55,629 nt of DNA from an uncultured Clostridia bacterium (lineage in GTDB: Bacteria; Bacillota; Clostridia; Oscillospirales; Butyricicoccaceae): NCBI GenBank assembly GCA_910586575.1, contig CAJUJQ010000004.1, positions 1 through 55,629 on the forward strand, given 5' to 3'. The notes beneath the pieces are model-generated. The model did no database searches. It was not told where the DNA came from and saw nothing but the letters and a program-made list of their open reading frames with translations. Both the position numbers and the translations under genes were made by a program. Shown in pieces: positions 47,074 to 55,234 of the stretch. Each line of letters begins with the position of its first letter. Positions within the stretch are counted from its first letter, which is position 1.

Positions 47074-48353
47074 TCGTTCTGCTGCTGCTGTTGATTGCGC
47101 TGGGACTGCCGATCGGAATGTCCTTCGCGCTGGGCGGCATTGTATATCTGACCCTGACCGGCTCCAACTCCGGCATTATGCTGGCGCAGGCAAGCTTCGG
47201 CGGGATCGATTCCTTCACAATCCTGTCGCTCCCATTCTTTATGTTTGCTGGGGACATTATGCGCTACGGCGGTGTATCCAAGCGGCTGGTAGGCTTTGCC
47301 AAGCGGTGCTTCCGAACCTCGATATCGGCGCTTGGCAATATTACCGTCCTAGCCTGCGCGTTCTTTGGGGCGGTTTCCGGTTCCTCAGCCGCTACGGTTT
47401 CCGCGATTGGCAGCATTATGGGGCCGGAGATGAAAAAGAACCACTATCAAAGCGAATATGCCGCCGGTCTGATCAGCGCCGCCGGATTTCTGGGCATCCT
47501 GATTCCACCGAGCGTGCCGGTCGTGATTTATGCCTGTGCCGCTGGCGCGTCGGTGGGAAAACTGTTCCTGGCAGTCCTGGGGCCGGGGGTACTGACAACG
47601 GCAGCCTTTATCCTTTTAAACCGTTTTTTAATCGGCAGGAATTATGATTTTGCCGCCGCCAAAAACGAAGGCGGACAGGATCTATCCGGGGAGCCATCCT
47701 TTGCCCGTGCGTTGCTGGAGGCGATCCCGGCCTTTCTGATGCCGGTGATAATCCTGGGCGGGATTTACAGCGGCAAATTCACCGCGACCGAAGCTTCCGC
47801 AATCGCGATTGTGTACGGCCTGTTTGTCAGCCTGTTTATATATAAGGAAATATCCCTGCGGGATATCATCCCGATCGCAAAGGAATCTGCGCTGACCGCC
47901 GCCAAAATTCTGCTGATCATGGCCACAGCGACCTTCTTTGGAAGGATAATGAGCCTTTTAAGCCTGCCGCAGGCGATTGCGAACGCAATTACCGGCTTTT
48001 CCAGCAACAGATATATCCTGCTGCTCCTGATCAATGTGGTTTTGCTGATTCTGGGCATGTTGATGGAAACAGGCGCGGCAATCCTGCTGGTTACCCCGAT
48101 CCTTTACCCGCTTGCGATGGCAATAGGGCTGGATCCGATCCATTTTGGTGTGATTATGACCTACAATCTCGCCGTTGGGTTGATTACGCCGCCGATGGCA
48201 TTGAACCTTTTCGTTGGCTCGCAGGTTTCGGGGCTGCCGGTAGCGAAAATCGTCAAGCCGGTGCTTCCGTTTTTGGCGGCATCCATGATAATCCTAGCAA
48301 TTGTATCTTTGTGGCCGGGGCTGAGCATGCTCCTGCCAAGCCTATTGTATTAA
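47064..48353 (+). CDS. dctM: TRAP transporter large permease
   Basis: The 429-residue DctM subunit has about twelve membrane segments and forms the sodium-coupled elevator for the substrate. Family motifs are seen at FMFAGDIMRYGGVSKRLV (about 54-71), FFGAVSGSSAATVSAIGSI (about 96-114), the LIPPSVPVVIY stretch (about 145) and YNLAVGLITPPMALNLFV (about 365-382). The gene overlaps dctQ. A 185-bp gap with a good ribosome site precedes the lyase gene downstream, so a single long transcript or a second promoter are both possible. Confidence 0.93.
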   Translation: MLLIVLLLLLIALGLPIGMSFALGGIVYLTLTGSNSGIMLAQASFGGIDSFTILSLPFFMFAGDIMRYGGVSKRLVGFAKRCFRTSISALGNITVLACAFFGAVSGSSAATVSAIGSIMGPEMKKNHYQSEYAAGLISAAGFLGILIPPSVPVVIYACAAGASVGKLFLAVLGPGVLTTAAFILLNRFLIGRNYDFAAAKNEGGQDLSGEPSFARALLEAIPAFLMPVIILGGIYSGKFTATEASAIAIVYGLFVSLFIYKEISLRDIIPIAKESALTAAKILLIMATATFFGRIMSLLSLPQAIANAITGFSSNRYILLLLINVVLLILGMLMETGAAILLVTPILYPLAMAIGLDPIHFGVIMTYNLAVGLITPPMALNLFVGSQVSGLPVAKIVKPVLPFLAASMIILAIVSLWPGLSMLLPSLLY

Positions 48354-48538
48354 ACCGGTTCGGAAACCACCTGCGCACCGTCTGACGCGGGCCTTCGCCG
48401 TAAAACATCGCCGATCATCCCCTTCGGAAGCCGACAGAATTCCCGCAGGGAATCGGCCCATCCCGGCGGCTAATCCTCCCACCACCCGGTCCCCCTGGTT
48501 TCCGAACAGATCTATGAAAAAAATATAGGAGGTGCTCT

Positions 48539-49396
48539 ATGAACCAGGCAAAAAATTTTCGCAGCCTGCTGGAACAGTCCGGGATTGTGGTCGCACCGGG
48601 TGTTTATGATGGAATCGGCGCCCGGGCCGCGCAGGCGGAGGGTTTTTCCGCGTTATATATGACGGGGAACGGCGCGATGGCAAGCCTGCTCGGCAAGCCG
48701 GATCTGGGGCTTGCCACCATGTCAGAAATGGTGCAGCGGGCGCACCAAATCGCCGCCTGTGTGAAAATCCCGCTGATCTGTGATGCGGACACCGGCTACG
48801 GCGGGTTAGGGAATATTCGCCGCACCGTTGAGGAGTTCGAATCCGCAGGGGTAGCGGGGATCCATATCGAGGATCAGGTTCTGCCGAAGCGCTGCGGTGC
48901 GCTGGGCGGTGTACAGGTTGTATCGCTTGAAGAATCGGTGGACCGTATCCGGGCGGCACAGAAGGCACGCCGCAACCCGGATTTTGCAATTATTGCGCGG
49001 ACAGACGCGAAGGACGCCGTATCCCTGGAGGAAGCACTCCGGCGGGCTTGCGCGTATGATGCGGCAGGCGCTGACCTGGTTATGGTAGAAGGATTGGACA
49101 GCCTGGAGCAGATTCGGGCTGTCACAGAAAGCGTGCACTGTCCAGTGCTGTTCAATATTTATGAATCCTCGCCCAGGCAGGCGTATCCGATAAAGTCTTT
49201 GGAAGCAGCCGGCGTAAAGGTGGCCATTAACTGCCTGACAACGACCCTCTGTGCGGCGTCCCTGATGCGTGATATGATGCGCGCGCTCCGCAGGGAAGGA
49301 AGCACGGCATCCTATTGTGAACGGATGATGCCGATGAAAGAATATACAGAGCTGCTGGGCATCGAAGATGAGCTGCAATTTAAGGACTGGGCATAA
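48539..49396 (+). CDS. Isocitrate lyase/PEP mutase family lyase
   Basis: The 285-residue enzyme is of the methylisocitrate lyase/2,3-dimethylmalate lyase/PEP mutase superfamily. It shows the barrel motifs YMTGNGAMAS, CDADTGYGG (metal site, about 81-89), GIHIEDQ (about 111), then PKRCGALGG (about 119-127), the counterpart of the KKCGH catalytic loop, and IIARTDA (about 150). The lysine-lysine of the loop is KR and the H is replaced by A, so this is not a typical methylisocitrate lyase. A carbon-carbon cleavage giving pyruvate or a relative is likely. TAGGAGGTG precedes the ATG. The MmgE/PrpD gene follows 17 bases later. Confidence 0.88.
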   Translation: MNQAKNFRSLLEQSGIVVAPGVYDGIGARAAQAEGFSALYMTGNGAMASLLGKPDLGLATMSEMVQRAHQIAACVKIPLICDADTGYGGLGNIRRTVEEFESAGVAGIHIEDQVLPKRCGALGGVQVVSLEESVDRIRAAQKARRNPDFAIIARTDAKDAVSLEEALRRACAYDAAGADLVMVEGLDSLEQIRAVTESVHCPVLFNIYESSPRQAYPIKSLEAAGVKVAINCLTTTLCAASLMRDMMRALRREGSTASYCERMMPMKEYTELLGIEDELQFKDWA

Positions 49397-49413
49397 AGGA
49401 CGGGAGTACGGTT

Positions 49414-50766
49414 ATGACGATTGCGGAAAAGCTCGCAAAATATGCGGCGGAATTCAGTATTGAGGAAATGCCGCCAAAGGCGGTAGCGGAAGCGCGGCTT
49501 CATTTTGCGGATACGGTTGCCTGTATCATCGCGGGGGCTGACTCGGATACAGCGAAACGGACCGCATCTTATGCGGTGAACAGCAACGGCGGACATCCGG
49601 AATCCTCTATTTTGGGGACAGGTGGAACCCGCTGCAAAGCGGCATTTGCCGCAATGGCAAACGCGGTGTCCGCCCACTGCCGGGATTACGACGACATGAG
49701 CGCATCGCTGAATGGACATGCCAGCGCCGTGCTGGTCCCGGTCGTGCTGGCCATGGGGGAGCGGCACCACATTTCTGGGAAGGGCGTTTTAGAAGCTTAT
49801 ATGCTGGGGGCGGAGATTGACGCCGTGCTGGGGAAAATGCTGGCGGGCAGCACTTATGCAAAGGCATGGAATACGACCTGTACGCTGGGCGGCGCCGGTG
49901 CGGCAGCTGCCGCGTGCAAGCTGATGGGGGCCTCTCAAGAGGATTACATTCATGCAATCGGGCTGGCGGCAAGCGCTTCCGGCTGCGTTAAGGAAAATTA
50001 CGGGACAGCCGCAAAGGATATCAGCGTGGGAATTACCGCCTTTTTGGGAATCTTTGCGGCAGAAATGGCAGGCTGTGGCATCCCTGCAAACCCAAAGGTA
50101 TTTGAAGGGGAAAACGGGATATATGCCGCCGTTGGGGTACGGGATAGCTGCGGGGATATCGACTCCATTTTAAGCGAACATCAGTCTGATTTTTTGGCGC
50201 CCGGCATGATCCTAAAGCCCTATCCGACCTGCCGGGGCAGCCATAATGCGTTGGACTGCTTTCAAGAACTGGTGCACACACACAATATCCTGCCGGAACA
50301 GATTCAAAAGGTGGTATGCAGGGTACAGCAGACGGTGCTGGATACGGATAAATACCCATACCCGGCAACCAGGGAGCAGGCAAAATTCAGCATTCGCTAC
50401 TGCCTGGGGAAAATCCTGTATACCGGGAAGCTGACAACTGGGGACTTTGCCGGGACACATGCGCTTGACTCGCGCGCAGCAGCGTTTATGGATAAGGTTA
50501 CCGTTGTGCTGGATACCGGAATCCTTGATGCCAGGTTTGGCGCTGAGGTCGAAATAACGGATGTGAACGGGAAAACCTATACCGCGCAGGGGCGCTTCGC
50601 GTCCGGCGACCCACTGCACCCTATGGGCACTGAAGCCGTGGAGAATAAGCTGCGCGACTGTTTTTTGGTGAAATATAAGCCCGCACAGCTGAGCAGCCTG
50701 TTAGAAACCTTACGGGATGTCCTTACGCTACAGGATATCTGTCAGCTGACGGAACGTTTTTCCTGA
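49414..50766 (+). CDS. MmgE/PrpD family protein
   Basis: The 450-residue protein belongs to the family of 2-methylcitrate dehydratase, cis-aconitate decarboxylase and iminodisuccinate epimerase. It has the ADTVACIIAGAD start (about 29-40), the active-site region SAHCRDYDDMSASLNGHAS (about 88-106), the GAAAAACKLMG helix and KPYPTCRGSHNALD (about 268-281). The substrate is probably a di- or tricarboxylate. In the 2-methylcitrate cycle the same pair of families (PrpD and PrpB) work in sequence, but no citrate-synthase-like PrpC is present here, so uptake of a ready-made tricarboxylate is more likely. It ends the operon. Confidence 0.9.
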   Translation: MTIAEKLAKYAAEFSIEEMPPKAVAEARLHFADTVACIIAGADSDTAKRTASYAVNSNGGHPESSILGTGGTRCKAAFAAMANAVSAHCRDYDDMSASLNGHASAVLVPVVLAMGERHHISGKGVLEAYMLGAEIDAVLGKMLAGSTYAKAWNTTCTLGGAGAAAAACKLMGASQEDYIHAIGLAASASGCVKENYGTAAKDISVGITAFLGIFAAEMAGCGIPANPKVFEGENGIYAAVGVRDSCGDIDSILSEHQSDFLAPGMILKPYPTCRGSHNALDCFQELVHTHNILPEQIQKVVCRVQQTVLDTDKYPYPATREQAKFSIRYCLGKILYTGKLTTGDFAGTHALDSRAAAFMDKVTVVLDTGILDARFGAEVEITDVNGKTYTAQGRFASGDPLHPMGTEAVENKLRDCFLVKYKPAQLSSLLETLRDVLTLQDICQLTERFS

Positions 50767-50873
50767 AGTGATCTGTTCGGAAAGCAGGGTGTGCCGGCCA
50801 GCGCGACTGGCTTATCGTAATGGTGACGCCTTATGAGCGGATATGCTATACTATAAAGCAACTGGGCAGTTAA

Positions 50874-51365
50874 AGGTTCCCTATCCATTTTGACCTCTCG
50901 CAGCTCCCGCCCTATCGTCAGGTTTTTTCCTTCGGCGGGGAGCCTGTGCGTGAAACCGGCTATCAAATCAACAAAGAAAAGTGCATCGGCTGTCAGGCGT
51001 GCCGAACGATCTGTCCGCAAAGCTGTATCGGCGTGACGGTTTCGCGGGAGAGCGACCGCAGCCATTGTATCCGCTGCGGAAACTGCTTCCGTGTCTGCCC
51101 GGTGGGCGCGGCACATCTGCCCGCAGCCCCATCCGACCCCTGTCTTGCGCTGGCGGCGGAAAATGATTTGGAAAGCATCGCTTTCCGCTGTATTTCGACC
51201 GGGGAATTTCATTTTCCGAATCAGGAGGCGGCAAAAATCGCGGTGCGGACCGTCCGGGAGTTTTTACAGCGGGGAACCTCTGTAAAACGGGTAATCTGGA
51301 ATGTTTTCAAAGACGTCGATCTGGAAATTTACCGTAACTTGTTCCACCGGACAATGCTGACATAA
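50874..51365 (+). pseudogene. Chimeric remnant: ferredoxin domain joined to C-terminal half of a macro domain
   Basis: The open frame runs from a stop at 50871, with a GTG at 50946 as first likely start. The part before the GTG (FDLSQLPPYRQVFSFGGE) and the following KCIGCQACRTICPQSCI and CIRCGNCFRVCPVGA look like the end of a flavin split-barrel/ferredoxin protein. From about residue 60 the text changes to CLALAAENDLESIAFRCISTGEFHFPN and VKRVIWNVFKDVDLEIY, which is the second half of an ADP-ribosyl-hydrolase macro domain. The N-terminal half of the macro domain and the flavin barrel are missing. A deletion that fused two neighbouring genes explains it best. It has no clear ribosome site. Confidence 0.55.
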
Positions 51366-51395
51366 AGATACGCGGTATCAAACCAGCAATGCCAC

Positions 51396-51426
51396 AAAAA
51401 TACCCTGGCGTTATTCCGTCAGGGTA
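51396..51426. terminator. Weak hairpin after the chimeric ORF
   Basis: ATACCCTG and CAGGGTAT form an 8-bp stem with a 12-base loop between a plus-strand remnant and a minus-strand remnant. Confidence 0.4.
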
Positions 51427-51431
51427 TTCTG

Positions 51432-51835
51432 TCATGTAAAAAAATCTTCCTGCTGCATCAGCTTTTCACATAAAATAACCGATTGTTCAACCGCGCGCGC
51501 TGTCACTGCCGAATCGCGGACGAGATGGGAAACCGCATTTTCAAAAACGATGGCAGGGATTTCATCCTCCGATATCTGGCGGAACAAGCCGTCTTTTTTT
51601 TCAAAACCAACATTTTCTCCAAATCCATTGGCACATAATTCCCATACAACAGCACATAGTCCTCAGAGAGGCCCGCTTGGAAAACTGTATTCAGTTCGTG
51701 AAGCGTATGTGGTACGGTTTCATAAATATAATCGCTGTAAATACCCTCTTCCAGCAGCTCATAATATAGCTGCCTGCGTTTCGCGTGCATAAAGTATTGG
51801 TTGGAGCAGCGGAGATACGTAGCGTGATATAACAA
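51432..51835 (-). pseudogene. Frameshifted protein of unknown family
   Basis: On the minus strand the frame starting near 51835 reads LYHATYLRCSNQYFMHAK, then LYYELLEEGIYSDYIYETVP and DYVLLYGNYVPMDLEKM. It leaves frame in a seven-A run near 51596-51603. If one base of the run is changed, reading goes on as DGLFRQISEDEIPAIVFENA and ends at 51432, for about 134 residues in all. The start also looks cut off, since the first residues already resemble the middle of a protein. I do not recognise the family. It lies in a decayed region rich in transposase fragments. Confidence 0.5.
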
Positions 51836-51860
51836 AACATCACTGGAAAAAGTTGCGACT

Positions 51861-51886
51861 AGTCAAGTCCAAATTTGTGTGTAAAA
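51861..51886. mobile_element. Possible terminal repeat of an IS256/Mutator-type element
   Basis: AGTCAAGTCC followed by AAATTTGTGTGTAAAA resembles the outer end of IS256-type insertion sequences. No transposase follows, so at most a solo end is left. The rest of 51836-52060 has no gene. Confidence 0.3.
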
Positions 51887-52059
51887 TGCATCAGGTAAAT
51901 ATTGGAGGTTCGAAAAGTGCGCTTGATTGGAACGAGAAATGGCCAAGGCAGGGAAATTGTCTCCAGCGGTAGTTTCCTTGATGGGGCGGCTTGTTAGCCT
52001 CCCAGCCTTGCAAAAAATGTGATTCTACCGTAAGCGTCAGATAAATTACGCCCACCGGG

Positions 52060-52094
52060 CAAAAACAACGCCGGACATTTTTGCCCGGCGTTGT
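52060..52094 (-). terminator. Terminator of the minus-strand gene at 52099
   Basis: Reading the minus strand, CAACGCCGG and CCGGCGTTG pair around a ten-base loop and are followed by TTTTTGC. Confidence 0.75.
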
Positions 52095-52098
52095 GCAT

Positions 52099-52639
52099 TC
52101 ATATCTTGGCTATAATAGAGCCATTGTGTTTCGCTTCCATATAGGTTTTCTTGAAATCAGCGGAATAATTTCTGCCGAACCGGATTCGAGAAACCGACAC
52201 CAAGCCGTCAGTAATAATGACGTCTCTGAAAGGCAGCAGGGGTACTTGCAGAACAAGTGGAGTCGGAATCCCGTGCAGCATTTCATCCCAACTGTCGATA
52301 ATTCCGTTTACCAGATAGACGTCCTCTGTACTGGCAGAGATGAAAACAGCGCCCTTCTTCAAATATCGTTCCAGGATGAATGTTCCAGGAATACAGCGTT
52401 TCCATCCCTGAATGATTTCCCCGCGTTCGTCTGGTAATTGCATTTCATTCAAATAATCATCAATGATCTCGGCTCGCTTCCATAAAAAATTTGCCACTTC
52501 ATACGCATCCTGTGGATGAATACTTTCACCTGTAAACCTGACTTTTCCAGTCGTAACATGAAAATTCTCATTCACAATAATCCAGAAGCGGGAAGAACAG
52601 TTCATAGAACAATTCCGCGTCTTCAGGTTTCAGCTTCAT
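52099..52639 (-). pseudogene. Frameshifted conserved hypothetical protein
   Basis: The long minus-strand frame (52605-52099, 168 codons) holds the body: VTTGKVRFTGESIHPQDAYE, then FLWKRAEIIDDYL, GWKRCIPGTFILERYLKKGA and DVIITDGLVSVS. Its first residues make no sense. The true start is the ATG at 52639 in another frame, giving MKLKPEDAELFYELFFPLLD before an early stop. Removing one T near 52577 would join the two into about 179 residues (LLDYVNENFHVTTG). The protein type is familiar from gut Firmicutes but I cannot name a function. Its terminator is intact, so decay may be recent, or the indel may be a sequencing error. Confidence 0.6.
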
Positions 52640-52709
52640 TATGACCATACCTTTCTGCGAAAGGCACCAACGAGAGATGAAACAAAGTTGGTGCTCCCGC
52701 TATAGCGTG

Positions 52710-52875
52710 TTATCCCGTCATCTCCTCCGCCAGGCTCATCGCCTCGTTGGGGGTACGGCTGTCCGACCCCGCTTCCAGCCGCCCCTCCCGCAACGAATTC
52801 ATCCACCCGTACAGTGTCCCTTTGGGCACTCCCAGTTCCCTCGCGGACTTCTCCGTCCCCTTCCCATCTTTGACA
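52710..52875 (-). mobile_element. Truncated IS3-family transposase OrfA
   Basis: The minus strand reads KGTEKSARELGVPKGTLYGW, then MNSLREGRLEAG and TPNEAMSLAEEMTG before a TAA at 52710. This is the helix-turn-helix part of an IS3-type OrfA. No OrfB follows and the front is missing. The 52876-53167 stretch holds no gene I can support. Confidence 0.65.
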
Positions 52876-53167
52876 CCTTCCTTTTTGCTTTATTTTACCT
52901 TCTTTTTCTTCGAGTGAAAAGTGTCTACTTTTTTATACCATATCACGGGCGTTTTGTCGTTGTTTGTAAACAATTTTCTGTATAAAAAATTTGCTTTTGG
53001 TTTGCGCATTACATAAGGGGGGGAGTAAAGTTGCAGGTCGTGAAAGCTTTCGTCTAAACTCTTTTTTATCTTGGCCTTTACCTGTTAATGCCATCCAAAG
53101 GGTCAGAAAATGGTTGTGCTGTTTAAGCTCATAGTGCTACCAGTAGGAGCGGGAAGGCTCCCTGGGA

Positions 53168-53200
53168 TAAAAAGCGGCGTGGACAAGTTGTTCACGCCGC
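53168..53200 (-). terminator. Terminator of the chemotaxis receptor gene
   Basis: On the minus strand GCGGCGTGAACAA and TTGTCCACGCCGC pair with one mismatch and are followed by TTTTTATC. Confidence 0.85.
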
Positions 53201-53229
53201 CTCTGGTATAGTTAGGTTTTATGTCCATT

Positions 53230-55176
53230 TTAACTTAGCTGGAACTTGCGCACTAAGCTATTCATCAGCAGGGATTGCTCCGACAATTCCTGTGCGGTAG
53301 CGGCGCTTTGCTCCGAAGTAGCAGAGGTGCTTTGAATAACAGAAGATATTTGGTCAATCCCTACGGTCATCTGAGAAATCGCTGTGGTCTGACTTGCTAC
53401 CGCTTCTACAACTGCATCCACTTTAATCGCTACATTTTCCGAGATGGCGTTGGTTTTGCCCAATGATTCCGTTACTTTTGCAACCACTTGGCCACCCTCT
53501 GCAACAGCAGTGATAGACCCTTCTATCAGCTCCTTGGTGGCTTTGGCCGCTTCATCAGATTTAGACGCCAAATTACGCACCTCATCAGCCACCACGGCAA
53601 AGCCCTTTCCTGCGCTGCCTGCCCGGGCAGCCTCCACAGCAGCGTTTAGGGCCAGGATATTGGTCTGGAACGCAATGTTTTCAATGGTATCAATAATCTT
53701 GCTGATTTCTGTGGAGGAACCGGATATTTTCTCCATAGCGGTATTCAGCTCCTGAACATAATTCACGCTGACTCCCAGCTGCGCACCTGCCTGAGCCACA
53801 AAATGCCCGGTTTCCTCTGCTGCGGCCGCGGTCTGCCTGGCGTTTTCTGCGATGCTGCCTGCAGTGGCGGAGAATTCCTGGATTGCGCTGGCCTGCTCCG
53901 TGGCTCCCTGGCTCAGTGATTGTGCGCCGTTGGATACCTGAACGGCGCTGTTGGCCACGGTTCCGGCAGATTGACTGATTTGTGAAAGCGTATCTTTCAA
54001 AGAAGTGTGGATTGCCTTAATGGACTGCTCCATGGTTACAAAGTCGCCCCAATATGTACGAGTGATCGTTTCACGGAAATCTCCTTGCGCCATTTTGCCC
54101 AAATGATGGGACACATCCTGCGTCACTTCGTTCAAACGGGACAGCATGGTTTCCAAAGCCCCTGCAAGCTGAGAGGTTTCATCCTTGGACTTCACATGGG
54201 GGGCCGGTGTGTGCAGGTCTCCGTCAGCCATCGTTTCAAGCCGGGCAACACAGGATTGAATTGGACCAGAGATAGACCTGCCTACTTTGACTGCTACGGG
54301 GAATGTGGCAAGCACAACGAGGACGACCACCAGAACTGTCAGCAGAATGCTCCGGGCTAAAGTGGATTTGAGTTCCCGCTGGCTGGTCTCAATGGCAATG
54401 CTCCACTCCTGAGTACCGTTAATGGGAGCAAATCCCACAAATTTGTTGTCGCCATAGAAATTATACGCCCCAAAGCCGGTTTCTCTCTGAACCATACGCT
54501 GATTCACAGCCGCTACATCCGCCACGCTGGGATCCGTTTTTGCAGCTTCAATCATATTGGAGCCTTCTGCTACAATAGATGTCTCCCGATGGGCAATGAC
54601 ATTCCCCTTATTGTCCAGCACATAGGCTATGCCGTTGCTGCCTACAGACAGATTATTTACAATCTCCGACAGAAAGCCCGCACTGATTCCGCCATAGACC
54701 ACGCCGTCAAAGCGGCCGTTGGTAATGATGGGAACCTCCAACAGAAAAATCATTTGCTGTCCGTCATTCATAATATCAGAGATATAGGGGTTCATTGTAG
54801 ATTTGCACTGTTGAAAATAATCTTCTTCAGCGTAGCTATATCCTGTGGACGAAAATCCGCTGGCATTCATTTTACCAACGTAAAGAAAACCGTTGCGTTG
54901 GGCAATATCATCTCGAAGCGGGATCAGCTCTGGAGCAGTTGGAGCAGATTCCCGGAAAATATCAGAGGCGGCAGCCTCTTGGAGCGCCGTCCAGTAGCTC
55001 TCCATTTTCCATTCCACGGCGTCTGCGGCTATCTGTGTCGCAGGACCCAAAGTTTTCGTCATGACATCATCAATTCCGCTCGCATTTAGCAGGGCTGTAA
55101 TCATGCCGATCAGCACCGATCCGACCAGCACTACTGACAACATACTGATTTGAATTTTTGATTTGATCGACTTCAT
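53230..55176 (-). CDS. Methyl-accepting chemotaxis protein with Cache sensor
   Basis: The 648-residue receptor has a first membrane segment (about 10-31), an extracytoplasmic double-Cache sensor (about 35-275; FLYVGKMNASGFSSTGYSYA, VVYGGISAGFLSEI, AYVLDNKGNVIAHR), a second segment (about 283-303), HAMP (about 304-360) and a long cytoplasmic signalling region. The hairpin tip reads ENIAFQTNILALNAAVEAAR (about 508-527), followed by GFAVVADEVRNLA. There is no C-terminal receptor-methylation pentapeptide. It would pass a small-molecule signal to CheA. No che or flagellar genes are in the window. AAAGGAAG lies just before the ATG. Confidence 0.93.
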   Translation of the reverse strand: MKSIKSKIQISMLSVVLVGSVLIGMITALLNASGIDDVMTKTLGPATQIAADAVEWKMESYWTALQEAAASDIFRESAPTAPELIPLRDDIAQRNGFLYVGKMNASGFSSTGYSYAEEDYFQQCKSTMNPYISDIMNDGQQMIFLLEVPIITNGRFDGVVYGGISAGFLSEIVNNLSVGSNGIAYVLDNKGNVIAHRETSIVAEGSNMIEAAKTDPSVADVAAVNQRMVQRETGFGAYNFYGDNKFVGFAPINGTQEWSIAIETSQRELKSTLARSILLTVLVVVLVVLATFPVAVKVGRSISGPIQSCVARLETMADGDLHTPAPHVKSKDETSQLAGALETMLSRLNEVTQDVSHHLGKMAQGDFRETITRTYWGDFVTMEQSIKAIHTSLKDTLSQISQSAGTVANSAVQVSNGAQSLSQGATEQASAIQEFSATAGSIAENARQTAAAAEETGHFVAQAGAQLGVSVNYVQELNTAMEKISGSSTEISKIIDTIENIAFQTNILALNAAVEAARAGSAGKGFAVVADEVRNLASKSDEAAKATKELIEGSITAVAEGGQVVAKVTESLGKTNAISENVAIKVDAVVEAVASQTTAISQMTVGIDQISSVIQSTSATSEQSAATAQELSEQSLLMNSLVRKFQLS

Positions 55177-55234
55177 ACATGATCTTCCTTTTACCTGTTA
55201 TATTTACACCATCCATAACTTAACCTATCACAAA

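Noticed and set aside
48835..48850. TTCGAATCC stretch resembling a tRNA T-loop
   Set aside because: It is inside the lyase gene and no cloverleaf can be drawn around it.
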